Source: Hymenobacter siberiensis (lineage in GTDB: Bacteria > Bacteroidota > Bacteroidia > Cytophagales > Hymenobacteraceae). Taken from it: DNA of 64,000 nt. Where the stretch lies: positions 3,782,001 through 3,846,000 of the forward strand of contig NZ_JAHLZZ010000001.1 in assembly GCF_018967845.1 (NCBI RefSeq), written 5' to 3'. The translations under genes and the position numbers were made by a program. The notes beneath the pieces were generated by a model. That model was not told the origin of the DNA. It made no database searches and was given only the letters and a program-made list of their open reading frames with translations. Positions 27,001-36,146 of this stretch are shown here, piece after piece (position 1 is the stretch's first letter; every line of letters starts with the position of its first letter).

Positions 27001-27651
27001 GGCTTGCAGCAGGGGTTGGGCAGCAGGGTTGGCATAAATCACCTCGCCGGTGGCCGTTAGGCGCAGGGTGGCGTTGGGGTTTTGCTGGGCAATGAAGGAA
27101 AGCGTCCGAATCTCGGCATCGCGCTGATGCCGCTTGGTCACGTCGCGGTAGCAAATCAGGCGGCCGGCGCACACGGTATCCAGCACCAGGTAGTCAAGCT
27201 CAACCACCCGCCCATCGGCCAGCCGGAACTCCTCCCGCAGCACGGTTTGCCCCGCCGCATGCAGGGCACGGGCCCGCGCCGCAAAGGCCGCGGCGTCGGC
27301 AAACGCATTACCGATAGCAACGGCCTCGTGCGGAATCGGCGGCTTGCCCTCCAGGGGACCGGCCACCGGCGGCAAGCCAAACATCTCCCAAAATGCCTGA
27401 TTAACAAACTGAATCTGATTGGAGTGGTCCACCAGCACCAGGGCAGCCGGCAGGTGCTGCACCAGGGTCGTGAGCTGGGTGTGATAGTGCTGGGCGCTGA
27501 CGGCCACGGCGGCCAGCTGTCTTTCCAGGGTAGCGGCCTGGGCCTGGGCGGTAGCCAGGGCAGTTTCGGCCTGCTCGCGGCGGGCACGCTCGGTAGCAAC
27601 GAGTGCGGCCCAATCAATATCGGAGTGGGGAGCAGCGGGGAACATGGCCAT
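24097..27651 (-). CDS. Soluble hybrid histidine kinase with six PAS domains and a receiver
   Basis: The protein has 1184 residues from MAMFPAAPHSDIDWAALV; an upstream ATG at 27765 would add a Pro/Leu/Ala-rich stretch and was not preferred. No membrane segment is visible. A short coiled coil is followed by six PAS-like units, seen from repeats such as LVLVDHSNQIQFVNQAFWEM, MAVFDAQHRYLFLNP, VAVFDANHRFLFVNP and ICLMNAEGRISFFNKAYDE. HisKA follows (FLARMSHEIRTPLNGML, phospho-His), then an ATPase domain (LLNLLSNAIKFTEQGH, GTGLGLAIS), then a receiver (VALLDIRMPGLSG, phospho-Asp; CLTKPYEE). No HPt domain is present, so a separate HPt or output regulator is expected. Confidence 0.9.
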   Translation of the reverse strand: MAMFPAAPHSDIDWAALVATERARREQAETALATAQAQAATLERQLAAVAVSAQHYHTQLTTLVQHLPAALVLVDHSNQIQFVNQAFWEMFGLPPVAGPLEGKPPIPHEAVAIGNAFADAAAFAARARALHAAGQTVLREEFRLADGRVVELDYLVLDTVCAGRLICYRDVTKRHQRDAEIRTLSFIAQQNPNATLRLTATGEVIYANPAAQPLLQALAAGTQGDFQQQLHALVQAALRTPTQQQQALEVAGQHYLCRAVAGPGQDTVTLYLTDITARHLAEQQLAAQRTFYESILEQTPTAMAVFDAQHRYLFLNPVVEPDPAVRAWMLGQTSTVAGVQRGLPAAVIEQRAAAFTKALRTGAEVTWEETYPGPRYLQRSYRSVRGHNGMLLVIGSGSDITASKQAEQEIARQQEFYESILDLLPVDVAVFDANHRFLFVNPSSVADPVVRRQIIGLTSDEYFALHHQQHPAGLHQQRNQYFDLAVRTGEDVTWEEMRTSRHQRPQLIMRHLRPVFGADGALRLVVGSGIDITARYQAEKLQHEVQAMLQEQQDFIRQIVDSLPNVICLMNAEGRISFFNKAYDEAVQRAQHQHAEITSPVVQQERDLVRALNQQVQNTHQSLTVELPFTQLSGEILHFHMHKRPMLRADGQVNILTIGTDITAMKQARQELERREKQYHDLVYYSQALICTHNQQGIILSVNPAIERLMGMPAVQLVGLHLREALTPEHHATLQAYLDGYESVLPQPRVVSIRNKAGELRYLNYYTYKVTEEGYSPYVVASGYDVTLGVLAQRALQHAKQEAEENARGKEAFLARMSHEIRTPLNGMLGMAALLRKTALTAPQLDYLGTMQEAGQHLLALVNDVLDMAKITTRHLELNHEPFDVAVAMQGAGQMVATLAAQKGLTLHVEPPHSAELRVVGDAYRLHQVLLNLLSNAIKFTEQGHIRLGAEVRHDTPQELVLRFWVADTGIGIAPGEQAHIFDAFSQASAETSMRFGGTGLGLAISQQLVEQMGGTLRLCSAPGVGTTFSFQLVLPRAPEPAVPLAPAPSDDSYEALRGLRVLLAEDNLVNQRIVVVVLEYWGVQVRAVGNGLDALAELQAHAFDVALLDIRMPGLSGVEVTQAIRRHPDPARATLPIIALTANAFAADRATYLAAGMNACLTKPYEETALCQLLLDLTSSKRP

Positions 27652-27909
27652 GGAAAGGAAAAGGTGGCATAAGGCCAGAGCCGCTGGTGGTAGCAGTGGC
27701 CCGGGCGGCGGCCCAAGATACGGCGATACGGCCGGGCGGGTGGCAAACAAGGCCCGCCGCTTCATTACGGACCTGCCAGAGCCGCCGTCTGGGACCGACG
27801 TTATAGCTTTAACCGATTTACGGGCTCATCCGCCCTTTATTCTCAATTTATTTGGGTGCCGAAACCGGCCGGCCGCCTGGTCGGGGGCCGGGGCGGCATT
27901 CGTTGCGTC

Positions 27910-29358
27910 ATGTCCCTCAAACTAAAAATCCGCCTCAGCGTCTTTCTGCTACTGCTGCTGCTGCTGGGGCTGGGCGGCTACGCCTTCCTCACCATCCGCT
28001 TTCTCGAAAATGGCGCGCACGGCATCGAGCAGGCTGATTTCAACACGGCCCGCTTTGCGGTGCTGGCATTTCTGGCGGCCGGCACGGCGGTGGGCATCAC
28101 CATGATGGTGCGGCTGCCGCGCATCGTGGTGCGCCCCCTGCACCGCCTCACCGCCGACATGGAGCGGGTGGCTGGCCCCGGCCCCGCCACCCGCGTGGCC
28201 GTGGGCAAGCGCGACGAGGTGGGCACCGTGGCCGCCGCCGTGAACCGGGTGCTGAGCCAGGCCCAGGACGAGCGCCGCGCCACCCTGGCCGAGCTCTTCA
28301 CCGAGCGCAACCGCATGGAAAGCCTCGTGCGCAGCCTCGATGAGGGCCTGCTCCTCCTCGATGAGCGCGGCACCATTGTGCTGGCCAACCCCGTGGCCTG
28401 CGACCTGCTGGGCCTGCCGCAGTCGGAGCTGCTGGACCTGCCCGCCACCGCCGTGGCCGCCACCAACGAGCTGCTGCGCGACCTGCTGGTGCCCCTGGCC
28501 GAAGCCAACATGGCCGGCGATGAGACGCCCGACCCCGTGTTCATGTTTCCGCACAAGGGCGACGCGCCGCACTACCAGCTCAAAATAAGCCCCATTGAAA
28601 CCGTGGACCAGGCCAGCCGACGCACCGCCGCCGGCCACATCCTGTGCCTGCGCAACGTGTCCGACTTTAAGAAGCTGGACGAGCTGAAATCCACCTTTTT
28701 GGCCACGATTTCGCACGAGCTGAAAACACCGCTGGCCAGCATCAAACTCAGCCTGATGCTGTTGCAGAACCCGCGCACCACCGATGCCGAGCGCCAGGTG
28801 CTGGCCACCGGCATCGGCGAGGAAACCCAGCGCCTGCTGAACATGGTGGGCCAGCTCATCGAAGTATCGCGCCTCGACGCGGGCGCGGGCATCAAGCTCA
28901 ACGTGCAGCCCATGCACCTGGCCGACGTTATCCGCTACGCCACCCAAACGGTGCACCCGCAGCTGCACGACAAGCAGATTCGGCTCGACCTGCAGCTGCC
29001 CGAGGCCCTGCCCGAAGTGCACGGCGACGTGGAAAAAACCACCTGGGTGCTCATCAACCTGCTTTCCAACGCCATCCGCTACTCGCCCACGGCGGCCCCG
29101 CTCATCATCCGAGCCATGCAGTGGGGCGAGATGGTGCGCGTGAGCGTGGAGGACCAGGGCCCCGGCATTGCGGCCGAGCACCACAAGCGCATCTTCCAGC
29201 GCTTTGCGGGCGTGCCGGGCCAGGGCGGGCACGGCAGCTCGGGGCTGGGCCTCAGCATTTCACGCGAGTTTATTGGGGCGCAGGGCGGGCAGCTGTGGGT
29301 GGAAAGCCAGCCGGCAGCGGGCAGCCGGTTTCTGTTTACGCTGCCGGTGGTGGGCTAA
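27910..29358 (+). CDS. Sensor histidine kinase, KinB-like (TM-HAMP-PAS-HisKA-HATPase)
   Basis: The 482-residue kinase starts MSLKLKIRLSVFLLLLLLLG. It has two membrane segments (about 8-28 and 53-75) with a very short periplasmic loop, so it probably senses within the membrane or cytoplasm. A HAMP region, a PAS unit (LLLDERGTIVLANPVACDLL), HisKA (FLATISHELKTPLASIKL) and an ATPase domain (LINLLSNAIRYSP, DQGPGIA, SSGLGLSIS) follow. It is a good candidate partner for the NtrC-type regulator at 22466. The in-frame extension to 27856 lacks an ATG. Confidence 0.9.
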   Translation: MSLKLKIRLSVFLLLLLLLGLGGYAFLTIRFLENGAHGIEQADFNTARFAVLAFLAAGTAVGITMMVRLPRIVVRPLHRLTADMERVAGPGPATRVAVGKRDEVGTVAAAVNRVLSQAQDERRATLAELFTERNRMESLVRSLDEGLLLLDERGTIVLANPVACDLLGLPQSELLDLPATAVAATNELLRDLLVPLAEANMAGDETPDPVFMFPHKGDAPHYQLKISPIETVDQASRRTAAGHILCLRNVSDFKKLDELKSTFLATISHELKTPLASIKLSLMLLQNPRTTDAERQVLATGIGEETQRLLNMVGQLIEVSRLDAGAGIKLNVQPMHLADVIRYATQTVHPQLHDKQIRLDLQLPEALPEVHGDVEKTTWVLINLLSNAIRYSPTAAPLIIRAMQWGEMVRVSVEDQGPGIAAEHHKRIFQRFAGVPGQGGHGSSGLGLSISREFIGAQGGQLWVESQPAAGSRFLFTLPVVG

Positions 29359-29390
29359 GGGGTTAAGGCTGGGTTGAGAGGCTAAACAGG

Positions 29391-29501
29391 GACGTCATGC
29401 CTCGGCTGCGCTCGGCATGACGCGTGCAGTAGTATTCCAATCGCTAGGAAAAGGAATAGTGGCAGCACGCGTTATGCCTGTGCTGCGCTCGGCATAACGT
29501 C
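29391..29501. repeat. GACGTCATGC...GCATGACG repeats, two degenerate hairpins
   Basis: Two short hairpins, TCATGCCTCGGCTGCGCTCG-type (29395-29421) and GTTATGCCTGTGCTGCGCTC-type (29471-29501), are related to the TCATGCTGAGCGCAGTCGAA family seen at 44938, 54690 and 56669. Confidence 0.55.
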
Positions 29502-29590
29502 TCTATGGTACCATTTCCGGCCGTTTGCCGCCGGCATGCGTAAACCCAACCGTACCGGCGGCCCCGCGCCGCCTTTCCCTTTTTTAATAT

Positions 29591-30301
29591 ATGCTGACCC
29601 CCGCCCCCAAATTCACCGTTGAGCGCCTCACCTTCGCCACCCTCACCGAGCTGCCCAATACCTGGCAGAATTCAGATTACAAAGCCTTGTTGGTGAAGAT
29701 GAACTACGACAATCCGGACGCCATCAGCGAGGCCGAATTGAAGGAAATGTGCCTCATGTCCTTCACCGATTTGGAGCCCCGCGAGGCGGCCGAAGTGGTG
29801 CTGGGCTACTTGTATCCGGAAGAGCTGAATGCCGGCCAGATTGAAAACCTGAGCCACCAGATGCTCACCGAGAAGCTCTGGGAAGAAAACCCCGAATTGC
29901 CGCTGCACAAGGGCTTTTACCAGGCCACGCAGCTGCTGCACGATGCCTACAACGGCACCTTCCCGGCCACCAAGGCCGTGGAGTTCCAGGTGAAATGCAC
30001 CGCCGAAAACCCCGCCGACCTGGCCCTATTTGCTGATGAGCCGGCCGCGCCGCTGGTGCGCCTGCTCGCGCCCGGCCTGCCAGCCAATGCGCTGATTAAC
30101 CGCCTGTTCTCGTCGCAGGTGGAAGGCGACAAGTTCGAGGAAGCGAAATCGATGCTCTGGCAATTGAGCACGAAGGAAAAAACGGATAACTCCATCACCT
30201 TCGACGTAGTGAGCTCGGCCTACTGGCTGGAAGATTTTAAGTACGCCGACACCTACGAGGCCACCACCCACGCCGACGCCGCCGTACCGGCCGAAGAATA
30301 G
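29591..30301 (+). CDS. Unknown 236-residue cytoplasmic protein
   Basis: I do not recognise a family. The protein starts MLTPAPKFTVERLTFATLTE, has no signal peptide or membrane segment, and is acidic and mostly helical by composition (LSHQMLTEKLWEENPELPLH, FYQATQLLHDAYNG). Two cysteines are widely spaced. The ATG at 29591 follows an AT-rich stretch TTTTTTAATATAT. It stands alone between the KinB-like kinase and an AsmA-like gene, with a stable hairpin after its stop, so it is probably a single-gene transcript. Confidence 0.75.
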   Translation: MLTPAPKFTVERLTFATLTELPNTWQNSDYKALLVKMNYDNPDAISEAELKEMCLMSFTDLEPREAAEVVLGYLYPEELNAGQIENLSHQMLTEKLWEENPELPLHKGFYQATQLLHDAYNGTFPATKAVEFQVKCTAENPADLALFADEPAAPLVRLLAPGLPANALINRLFSSQVEGDKFEEAKSMLWQLSTKEKTDNSITFDVVSSAYWLEDFKYADTYEATTHADAAVPAEE

Positions 30302-30318
30302 CCAGAACTTGCGTAGGC

Positions 30319-30382
30319 GAACAGCCGCAAAGCGGCGGCACATATTGCCGGAACAGGATGCCGCCGCTTTGCGGCTCTGTTC
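30319..30382 (+). terminator. Stable GAACAGCCGCAAAGCGGCGG hairpin after the unknown gene
   Basis: The arms at 30319-30340 and 30359-30382 pair over 22 nt with a 2-nt bulge. No U-tract follows. It may terminate or stabilise the transcript; it also looks like a repeat element, since TCGCCGCTTCGCGGC occurs again at about 30409. Confidence 0.45.
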
Positions 30383-30539
30383 GGTTCTGCAATTCTTTAC
30401 GACCAACGTGTCGCCGCTTCGCGGCTGGAAAAAATCGTCAACTGCGTAAGTCCTAACCCAGCAACCAGAAACTTTCGCATAAGCTGCCCTACATTGGCTC
30501 CTTTAGCTCGTGGCAGCCCCGCCGCGCACCCGGTATTTT

Positions 30540-33500
30540 ATGAGATTCTTCACCCTACGACGAGTATTGGCACTGGTGCTGCTGCTGGCCGTGCTGGGCG
30601 CGGGACTGGCCGTGTGGCTGCGGGGCAGTGAATATGCCCGCCGCCTGGTGACCCAAAAAGTGCGGCAGGGCCTCACGCAAAATTCGGAGCTGGTGCTGGC
30701 TCCATTTCGGGTCGAGCTATCGCCCTGGCGCGATTTTCCGCACCTCACAGCCTCCATCCAGCACCTCGCCCTCACGGATACTTCGTTTCAAAAATCGGTG
30801 CCGGTGCTCAGCATCGGGCGCGCCGATTTGCGGGTGGAGCTGCTCAGCCTGCTGCGCGGCCGGGTCGATGTGGCGCGGGTCGAAATCAGCGACATTGATT
30901 TTCAGGAGCGGGTCGATTCGCTGGGCCGTGCCTGGGGCCTGCGCGGCAAGCGCCGCAAGGGCACCGGCGCCACGCCCACCCTCAACCTGAAGCTGGACGA
31001 GCTGTTGGTGAACAACTTCCGCTTCAGCTCGCACAACGGGTATTCGCGGGGGGCCTTTGGGGTGCAGGTGCGGCAGGCCAAACTAAAGGCGCGGCTGCGC
31101 GACGGAGTGCTGCGCGTGGGCGGCACCCTCGACGGCGAGCTGAGCTACCTGCGCACCCGTGCCGGCACCCTGTTTGAGCGCGAGCCCGTGATGGCCTGGG
31201 TGAACTACAAATACACCTTTGCCAACCGCCAGGGCCTCATTTACCACACCCGCGCCACCCTCAACGGCGACACCATTACAGTGAGCGGCACCCACACTGT
31301 GGCCGCCGACCAGCCCACCGGCACCACGATGGCGCTGCGCTTCGTGGGCAATCAGCCCCTCGTGGACGTGCTGCACGCCGCCCTGCCGCCCCGCCTCGAG
31401 CCCTACCTCACCGGCACCACCAGCCCCAGCAAGGCCCACATTCACTACACCATCACGGGCCTGAGCGGGCCGAAGGTGACGCCGCGCAACGTACTCACCT
31501 TCAGCCTGCGCGGGGCCAGCCTGCAATGGCCCGAGCCCGCCCGCCACATCCGACGCTGGGATTTGATGGGCACCTACGATAATGGCCCGCAGCACAATAT
31601 CCGCTCCACGGTGCTCACGCTGCGGCGCTGCCGGGTGTATTCGGCCGCCGGCCAGCTCGACGTAGCCCTCACCCTGCGCAACTTCCGCCGCCCCTTCCTG
31701 GACGGCCGCTTCCGGGGTCGCACCGAGCTCACCGAGCTGGCCGCCCTGCTGGCCTCCGACCGCTGGCAGGCCCGGGGCGGCACCGCCGATGTAGACGTGC
31801 GCCTGCGCGGCCTGCTTCCGCCCCGCGCCGACCGCCCCGCCCCTGCTGTGCCGCAGCGGCCGCTGTCGCTGCGCGGCACGGTTGCGCTGCACCAGGCCTC
31901 GCTGGTGCTGCCGGCGCGCGGGGCTGACATCTCGGGCCTGGATGTGCAGGTGGGCCTGCGCGACAGCCTCTGGCACCTGACCAATGCCTCCGGCGTGCTC
32001 AACGACATACGGTTTCAGGCTTCGGCCACCACGGTCAACCTGCTGGGCTACCTCAATGGCAAGCTGCCCACGGCCAGCATCAGCGGCCGGTTTGCCGTGG
32101 ATGAGCTGCGGGTGCCCCAGCTGCGGGCCCTCATGCAGCCCGTGCCCCGCGCTGGCAGCGAGGACTTTGCGCCCACCAGCCTGCCCAAGCCCAGCCGCCG
32201 GCCGCGCGACAAGGCGCAGCTGGCCGCCACCCTGGGCAGCGCCCTTATTCCGCCGGGCCTGCTGCTCGATGTGAGCCTGCGCTGCCAGCGCCTGCTGCTG
32301 GCCACCGATACCCTGAGCAACCTGGCCGTGACCATCCGGCACGATGGCCAGCGGGTGCAGCTTCAGCACCTGGCGGGCCGCATGTGGGGCGGCGACGTGC
32401 GCGGCGACGTGCAGTGGCCCACCGACCCCGACAACCGTGTGGCCCCCGTGCAGTACCATGTGGGCGTGCACTTCGCGGCCATCAACTACTTGCAGTTTCT
32501 CACCCGCCTGAACCGCCCCACGCCCCGGCCGGCCCCCGACCGCGCCAGCCGCCGCAAGCCCGGCGGGGCCAGCCCGGCCCTGCGCGACCTGCTGCTGTCG
32601 GCCAACGGCCAGCTCACCCTCGAAATTGACCGGGTAGACCTGCCCGAGGATGAAAGCATGCGCCAGGTGAGCCTGCAGCTCGAAAAAAGCGGCCCCACGC
32701 TGCGCATGCCCTACCTGCGCTTCCTCACGCCCGAGGGCGGTCACGGCGAGGCTTCGGGCACGGCCCAGGTGGAGGGCCTGCACCTCACCGCCGCCGATAC
32801 CGACCTGACCCTGCGCTACACCACCCTCGACGTGCAGCGCCTGCTGGGCCTCATTGCCAGCCTCACCGCGCATACCGATACGGTGCCCACCGCCCGCACC
32901 CTGGCCCGGGCCGAGCGCCGGGCCGAGCGCCGCGCCCAGCGGCAGCGCCTGCCCGGCAACCCCTCCCTGTTTTCCAACGGCGTGCTGAGCGCCGTGCTGC
33001 GCGTGGAGGCTGATAACGTGCACTATGGGGTGCTGAGCGGCGGCCGGTTCCGGCTGGTATCGCACCTGCTCGATGGCGAGGCCCGGCTCGACAACTGCTC
33101 CTTCGATGGCTTGCAGGGCCACCTCAGCCTGAGCGGCTACATGCGCAGCACCGCCAACCGGGCCCACCACCCCACCCAGCTACAGGTGCGCCTGGAAGAC
33201 ATTCAGCTGCCGGCCCTGTTTGCCACCGCTACCAGCATGGGCCTGAGCGTGTTGGGCGGCAGCAATATCCAGGGCAGCCTGCGGGGCATGGCCGACATCC
33301 ACACCGACCTCGGCCCCACCTTTCTGCCCGCCCTGGCCCAAACCGCCGGCTACCTCAAAACCGACATCCGCGACCTGGAGCTCATCAACGTGGAAGCCCT
33401 GATGGAGGCCCTGAAATTCATGAAATCCGAGCGCACCGGCCACTTGTATTTCGAGCCCGTGCGGGCCGAGTTCGTGCTGGCGCAGGGCCAGGTCATCATC

Positions 33501-33839
33501 CCCGGCCTGCACCTGAACAGCAACCTGAGCAACCTCGAAGTGAGCGGGCACTACGGCCTGGAGGGGGCCACCAGCCTTTTCATCGGCCTCAAGCCCCTGC
33601 AAGCCCTGTTCGGCAACAACGGCAAGCGCGTGGAGCGTATCCAAAACGGGTCCAGGGTGAGCAAATCAACCGGCAAGCTCACCTACGTGAGCCTGCGCCG
33701 CACGGCCCCCGGTGAGAAGTACAAGGTGCGCCTGTTTCAGCGCGACGAGCACCGCAACGCCATGACCCGCCTGCAGGAGCAGTACCGCAGCTTCCTGCGC
33801 ACCCAGCGCCTCGACACCACGGTGCAGATGCTGCGCTGA
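30540..33839 (+). CDS. AsmA-family inner-membrane protein
   Basis: The 1099-residue protein starts MRFFTLRRVLALVLLLAVLG, one N-terminal membrane anchor, and the rest is a long series of beta-strand segments with LSDLRVELLSLLRGRVDVAR-like features (RADLRVELLSLLRGRVDV at about 95). The C-terminal 250 residues (FKPVRAEFVLAQG-like: FEPVRAEFVLAQGQVIIPG) match the AsmA C-terminal form. AsmA/TamB-type proteins form bridge-like grooves that move phospholipids between inner and outer membranes. Length is large for AsmA (about 600) and closer to YhdP-like members. It is monocistronic here. Confidence 0.8.
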   Translation: MRFFTLRRVLALVLLLAVLGAGLAVWLRGSEYARRLVTQKVRQGLTQNSELVLAPFRVELSPWRDFPHLTASIQHLALTDTSFQKSVPVLSIGRADLRVELLSLLRGRVDVARVEISDIDFQERVDSLGRAWGLRGKRRKGTGATPTLNLKLDELLVNNFRFSSHNGYSRGAFGVQVRQAKLKARLRDGVLRVGGTLDGELSYLRTRAGTLFEREPVMAWVNYKYTFANRQGLIYHTRATLNGDTITVSGTHTVAADQPTGTTMALRFVGNQPLVDVLHAALPPRLEPYLTGTTSPSKAHIHYTITGLSGPKVTPRNVLTFSLRGASLQWPEPARHIRRWDLMGTYDNGPQHNIRSTVLTLRRCRVYSAAGQLDVALTLRNFRRPFLDGRFRGRTELTELAALLASDRWQARGGTADVDVRLRGLLPPRADRPAPAVPQRPLSLRGTVALHQASLVLPARGADISGLDVQVGLRDSLWHLTNASGVLNDIRFQASATTVNLLGYLNGKLPTASISGRFAVDELRVPQLRALMQPVPRAGSEDFAPTSLPKPSRRPRDKAQLAATLGSALIPPGLLLDVSLRCQRLLLATDTLSNLAVTIRHDGQRVQLQHLAGRMWGGDVRGDVQWPTDPDNRVAPVQYHVGVHFAAINYLQFLTRLNRPTPRPAPDRASRRKPGGASPALRDLLLSANGQLTLEIDRVDLPEDESMRQVSLQLEKSGPTLRMPYLRFLTPEGGHGEASGTAQVEGLHLTAADTDLTLRYTTLDVQRLLGLIASLTAHTDTVPTARTLARAERRAERRAQRQRLPGNPSLFSNGVLSAVLRVEADNVHYGVLSGGRFRLVSHLLDGEARLDNCSFDGLQGHLSLSGYMRSTANRAHHPTQLQVRLEDIQLPALFATATSMGLSVLGGSNIQGSLRGMADIHTDLGPTFLPALAQTAGYLKTDIRDLELINVEALMEALKFMKSERTGHLYFEPVRAEFVLAQGQVIIPGLHLNSNLSNLEVSGHYGLEGATSLFIGLKPLQALFGNNGKRVERIQNGSRVSKSTGKLTYVSLRRTAPGEKYKVRLFQRDEHRNAMTRLQEQYRSFLRTQRLDTTVQMLR

Positions 33840-34012
33840 GGGGGCACCCGGTCTGACCGTCCTAAGCGGTATGACCGGTTGTCGTTGTTTACCGGAACGA
33901 GTTGGCTTCAGGTTACCCATAACGTGCCGACTTCGGCCGGGCAGACCGGTATTCTGCGCTCCGCCGTACCGTTCTTTGTTCCGTGCTCAACTTCTCATAC
34001 AGCTCCCCCCTT

Positions 34013-35911
34013 ATGTCTCGCCTGCTTCTCGCCTTTCTGCTGCTGGCCGCCGCTCCTGCCGCCCGGGCCCAAACCGCACCCCGCGCCCAGGATTCTGCTT
34101 TCGTCAGAGACAACTACACCAAGCTCGACCGCCAGCTTACCATGCGCGACGGCGTGAAGCTCTACACCATCATCTACGTGCCGAAAGATGCTTCCACGGC
34201 CACGCCTTACCCGTTTCTGATGACGCGCACGCCCTACTCGGCCGGGCCGTATGGGGAGCAGAAGTACCGCCCGCGCGGTCCTGGCCCCAGCCGGGAACTG
34301 TCGGCCGAGAAGTACATTTTTGTGTATCAGGATGTGCGCGGGCGGTACATGAGCGAGGGCAAGTTTGAGGAAATGACCCCGGCTATACCGGCGGGCACCA
34401 CTGCGCGCGGCAACACCGTGCGGCACGACGAAAGCACCGACACCTTCGACACCATCGAGTGGCTGCTGAAGAACGTGCCCAACAACAACGGCCGCGTGGG
34501 CATGATGGGCATCAGCTACCCCGGTTTCTACGCCTCGGCGGCGCTGCCCAACGCCCACCCGGCCCTGAAAGCCGTGTCGCCCCAGGCCCCGGTCACGGAT
34601 GAGTTTATCGGCGATGATGCCCGGCACAAAGGCGCGTTTTTCCTGCTCGACAACTTCGAATTCACGAATTATTTCGACGTGCCGCGCCCCCAGCCGGTGG
34701 CGGAGTATAAGCCGCTATTCAAGTTTGAGACGAAAGACGCCTATAGGTTTTTTCTCGACCTCGGACCCATCAAAAACGCCAACGGCCCGAAGTATTTCAA
34801 CAACCGCGCCCGCATCTGGAACGAGTACCAGCAGCACGAAACCTACGACGCCTACTGGCAAGCTCGCAACATTCGCACCGCCCTCACGGGCGTGAAACCG
34901 GCTGTGCTGGTGGTAGGCGGCTGGTTCGATGCCGAGGACTTATACGGCGCGCTGAACACCTACAAGGCCATCAAAAAGCAGAACCCCGGCGCTACCAACC
35001 GCCTCGTGATGGGCCCCTGGACCCACGGTGCCTGGGCCCGGCCCGACTGGAGCAAGTTCGGCCCGCTCAGCTTCGGCTCCAACACCGCCGATACCTTCCG
35101 CAAAACGCTGGAAACGCCATTTTTCAACTTCTACCTGAAAGACAAAGGCAGCTTTAATCCGGCTGAAGCCACAGTGTTCAACACCGGCACCAACGAGTGG
35201 AAAACCTACCCGGCCTGGCCGCCAGCGGCTACGGAGGGGAAGCTATATTTCAAGAAGGCTGGAGGGTTGGCTTTTGCTACCGAAACGGACCTTAAGAGCC
35301 AAGCTGAAGCCCGCCGCTTGAAGGACATGAAAATAACTCCTGCCTCAGAGTACACCCAATACCTTAGCGACCCGGCCAACCCCGTGCCCTACACCGACGG
35401 CATCCACGGCGAGCGCAACACCGAGTACATGATTGAGGACCAGCGCTTCGCTGCCAAGCGCCCCGACGTGCTCACCTTCCGAACCGAAACCCTGCCCGAT
35501 GCCCTCACCCTGGCCGGCCCCCTCACCGCCGACCTGTGGGTGAGCACCTCCGGCACCGATGCCGACTTCGTCGTGAAAGTAATTGACGAGCAGCCCGATG
35601 GCACCCAGCGCCTGGTGCGCGCCGAGGTGATGCGCGGCCGCTTCCGCAACAGCTTCTCCCGGCCCGAAGCCTTCAAACCCAACCAGCCCACCAAGGTGAA
35701 ATACGAGCTGCCCGACGTGCTCCACACCTTCGCCAAAGGCCACCGCATGATGGTGCAGGTGCAAAGCACCTGGTTCCCGCTCGTCGACCGCAACCCGCAA
35801 ACCTTCGTGCCCATTGCCACGGCCGATGCGAAGGATTTTCAGAAAGCCACCATCCGGCTGTACCACGACGCGGGGCACCCCTCGGCCGTGCAGGTTTCGG
35901 TGCTGCCGTAG
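34013..35911 (+). CDS. CocE/NonD family hydrolase (X-Pro dipeptidyl-peptidase S15 type), secreted
   Basis: The 632-residue protein has a signal peptide (MSRLLLAFLLLAAAPAARA). The alpha/beta-hydrolase domain has the nucleophile Ser168 in GMMGISYPGFYAS, and the C-terminal jelly-roll domain (about 400-630, LPDALTLAGPLTADLWVSTS) is typical of the X-Pro dipeptidyl-peptidase/cocaine esterase family. It cleaves esters, acyl amides (glutaryl-7-ACA acylase-like) or X-Pro peptides; the substrate cannot be set from sequence. The frame extends upstream to a GTG at 33983, but the ATG at 34013 gives the clean signal peptide. Confidence 0.9.
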   Translation: MSRLLLAFLLLAAAPAARAQTAPRAQDSAFVRDNYTKLDRQLTMRDGVKLYTIIYVPKDASTATPYPFLMTRTPYSAGPYGEQKYRPRGPGPSRELSAEKYIFVYQDVRGRYMSEGKFEEMTPAIPAGTTARGNTVRHDESTDTFDTIEWLLKNVPNNNGRVGMMGISYPGFYASAALPNAHPALKAVSPQAPVTDEFIGDDARHKGAFFLLDNFEFTNYFDVPRPQPVAEYKPLFKFETKDAYRFFLDLGPIKNANGPKYFNNRARIWNEYQQHETYDAYWQARNIRTALTGVKPAVLVVGGWFDAEDLYGALNTYKAIKKQNPGATNRLVMGPWTHGAWARPDWSKFGPLSFGSNTADTFRKTLETPFFNFYLKDKGSFNPAEATVFNTGTNEWKTYPAWPPAATEGKLYFKKAGGLAFATETDLKSQAEARRLKDMKITPASEYTQYLSDPANPVPYTDGIHGERNTEYMIEDQRFAAKRPDVLTFRTETLPDALTLAGPLTADLWVSTSGTDADFVVKVIDEQPDGTQRLVRAEVMRGRFRNSFSRPEAFKPNQPTKVKYELPDVLHTFAKGHRMMVQVQSTWFPLVDRNPQTFVPIATADAKDFQKATIRLYHDAGHPSAVQVSVLP

Positions 35912-35944
35912 CTGTACCGTGGAGGCTGCGAGTCCGCGCGTCAC

Positions 35945-36115
35945 TGGCGCGAGTTTAGCGTAGCGTAACTCGTGCCCGCCATGACGGGGAGGCTGGGCCT
36001 CCCCTGCCGCGCCAGCGGCAAGCCGGCCGCCCCGTTCCAGCGGGCCGTTCTATGGGAGACCCAGCCTCCCCCGAATAATAAGTCACGAGTTACGCTGCGC
36101 TAAACTCGCGCCAGC
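35945..36115. repeat. Inverted repeat, GGCGCGAGTTTAGC family, second copy
   Basis: The arms GGCGCGAGTTTAGCGTAGCG (35946 onward) and TGCGCTAAACTCGCGCC (ending about 36113) enclose a GGGGAGGCTGGGCCTCCCC hairpin. It is the same family as 23840-24094. It fills the gap between two convergent genes. Confidence 0.8.
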
Positions 36116-36146
36116 ACACTGCCAGCCCCAACCTATCCAGCACTGC

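Noticed and set aside
24268-27060. 930-codon plus-strand frame opposite the hybrid kinase
   Set aside because: It is the antisense shadow of a GC-rich gene: the opposite strand has clear PAS, HisKA and receiver motifs, while this frame is His/Gly/Gln-rich with no domain.
31083-33170. 695-codon minus-strand frame opposite the AsmA-like gene
   Set aside because: Low-complexity Gly/Ala/His/Gln translation with no motif; typical GC-rich shadow frame.
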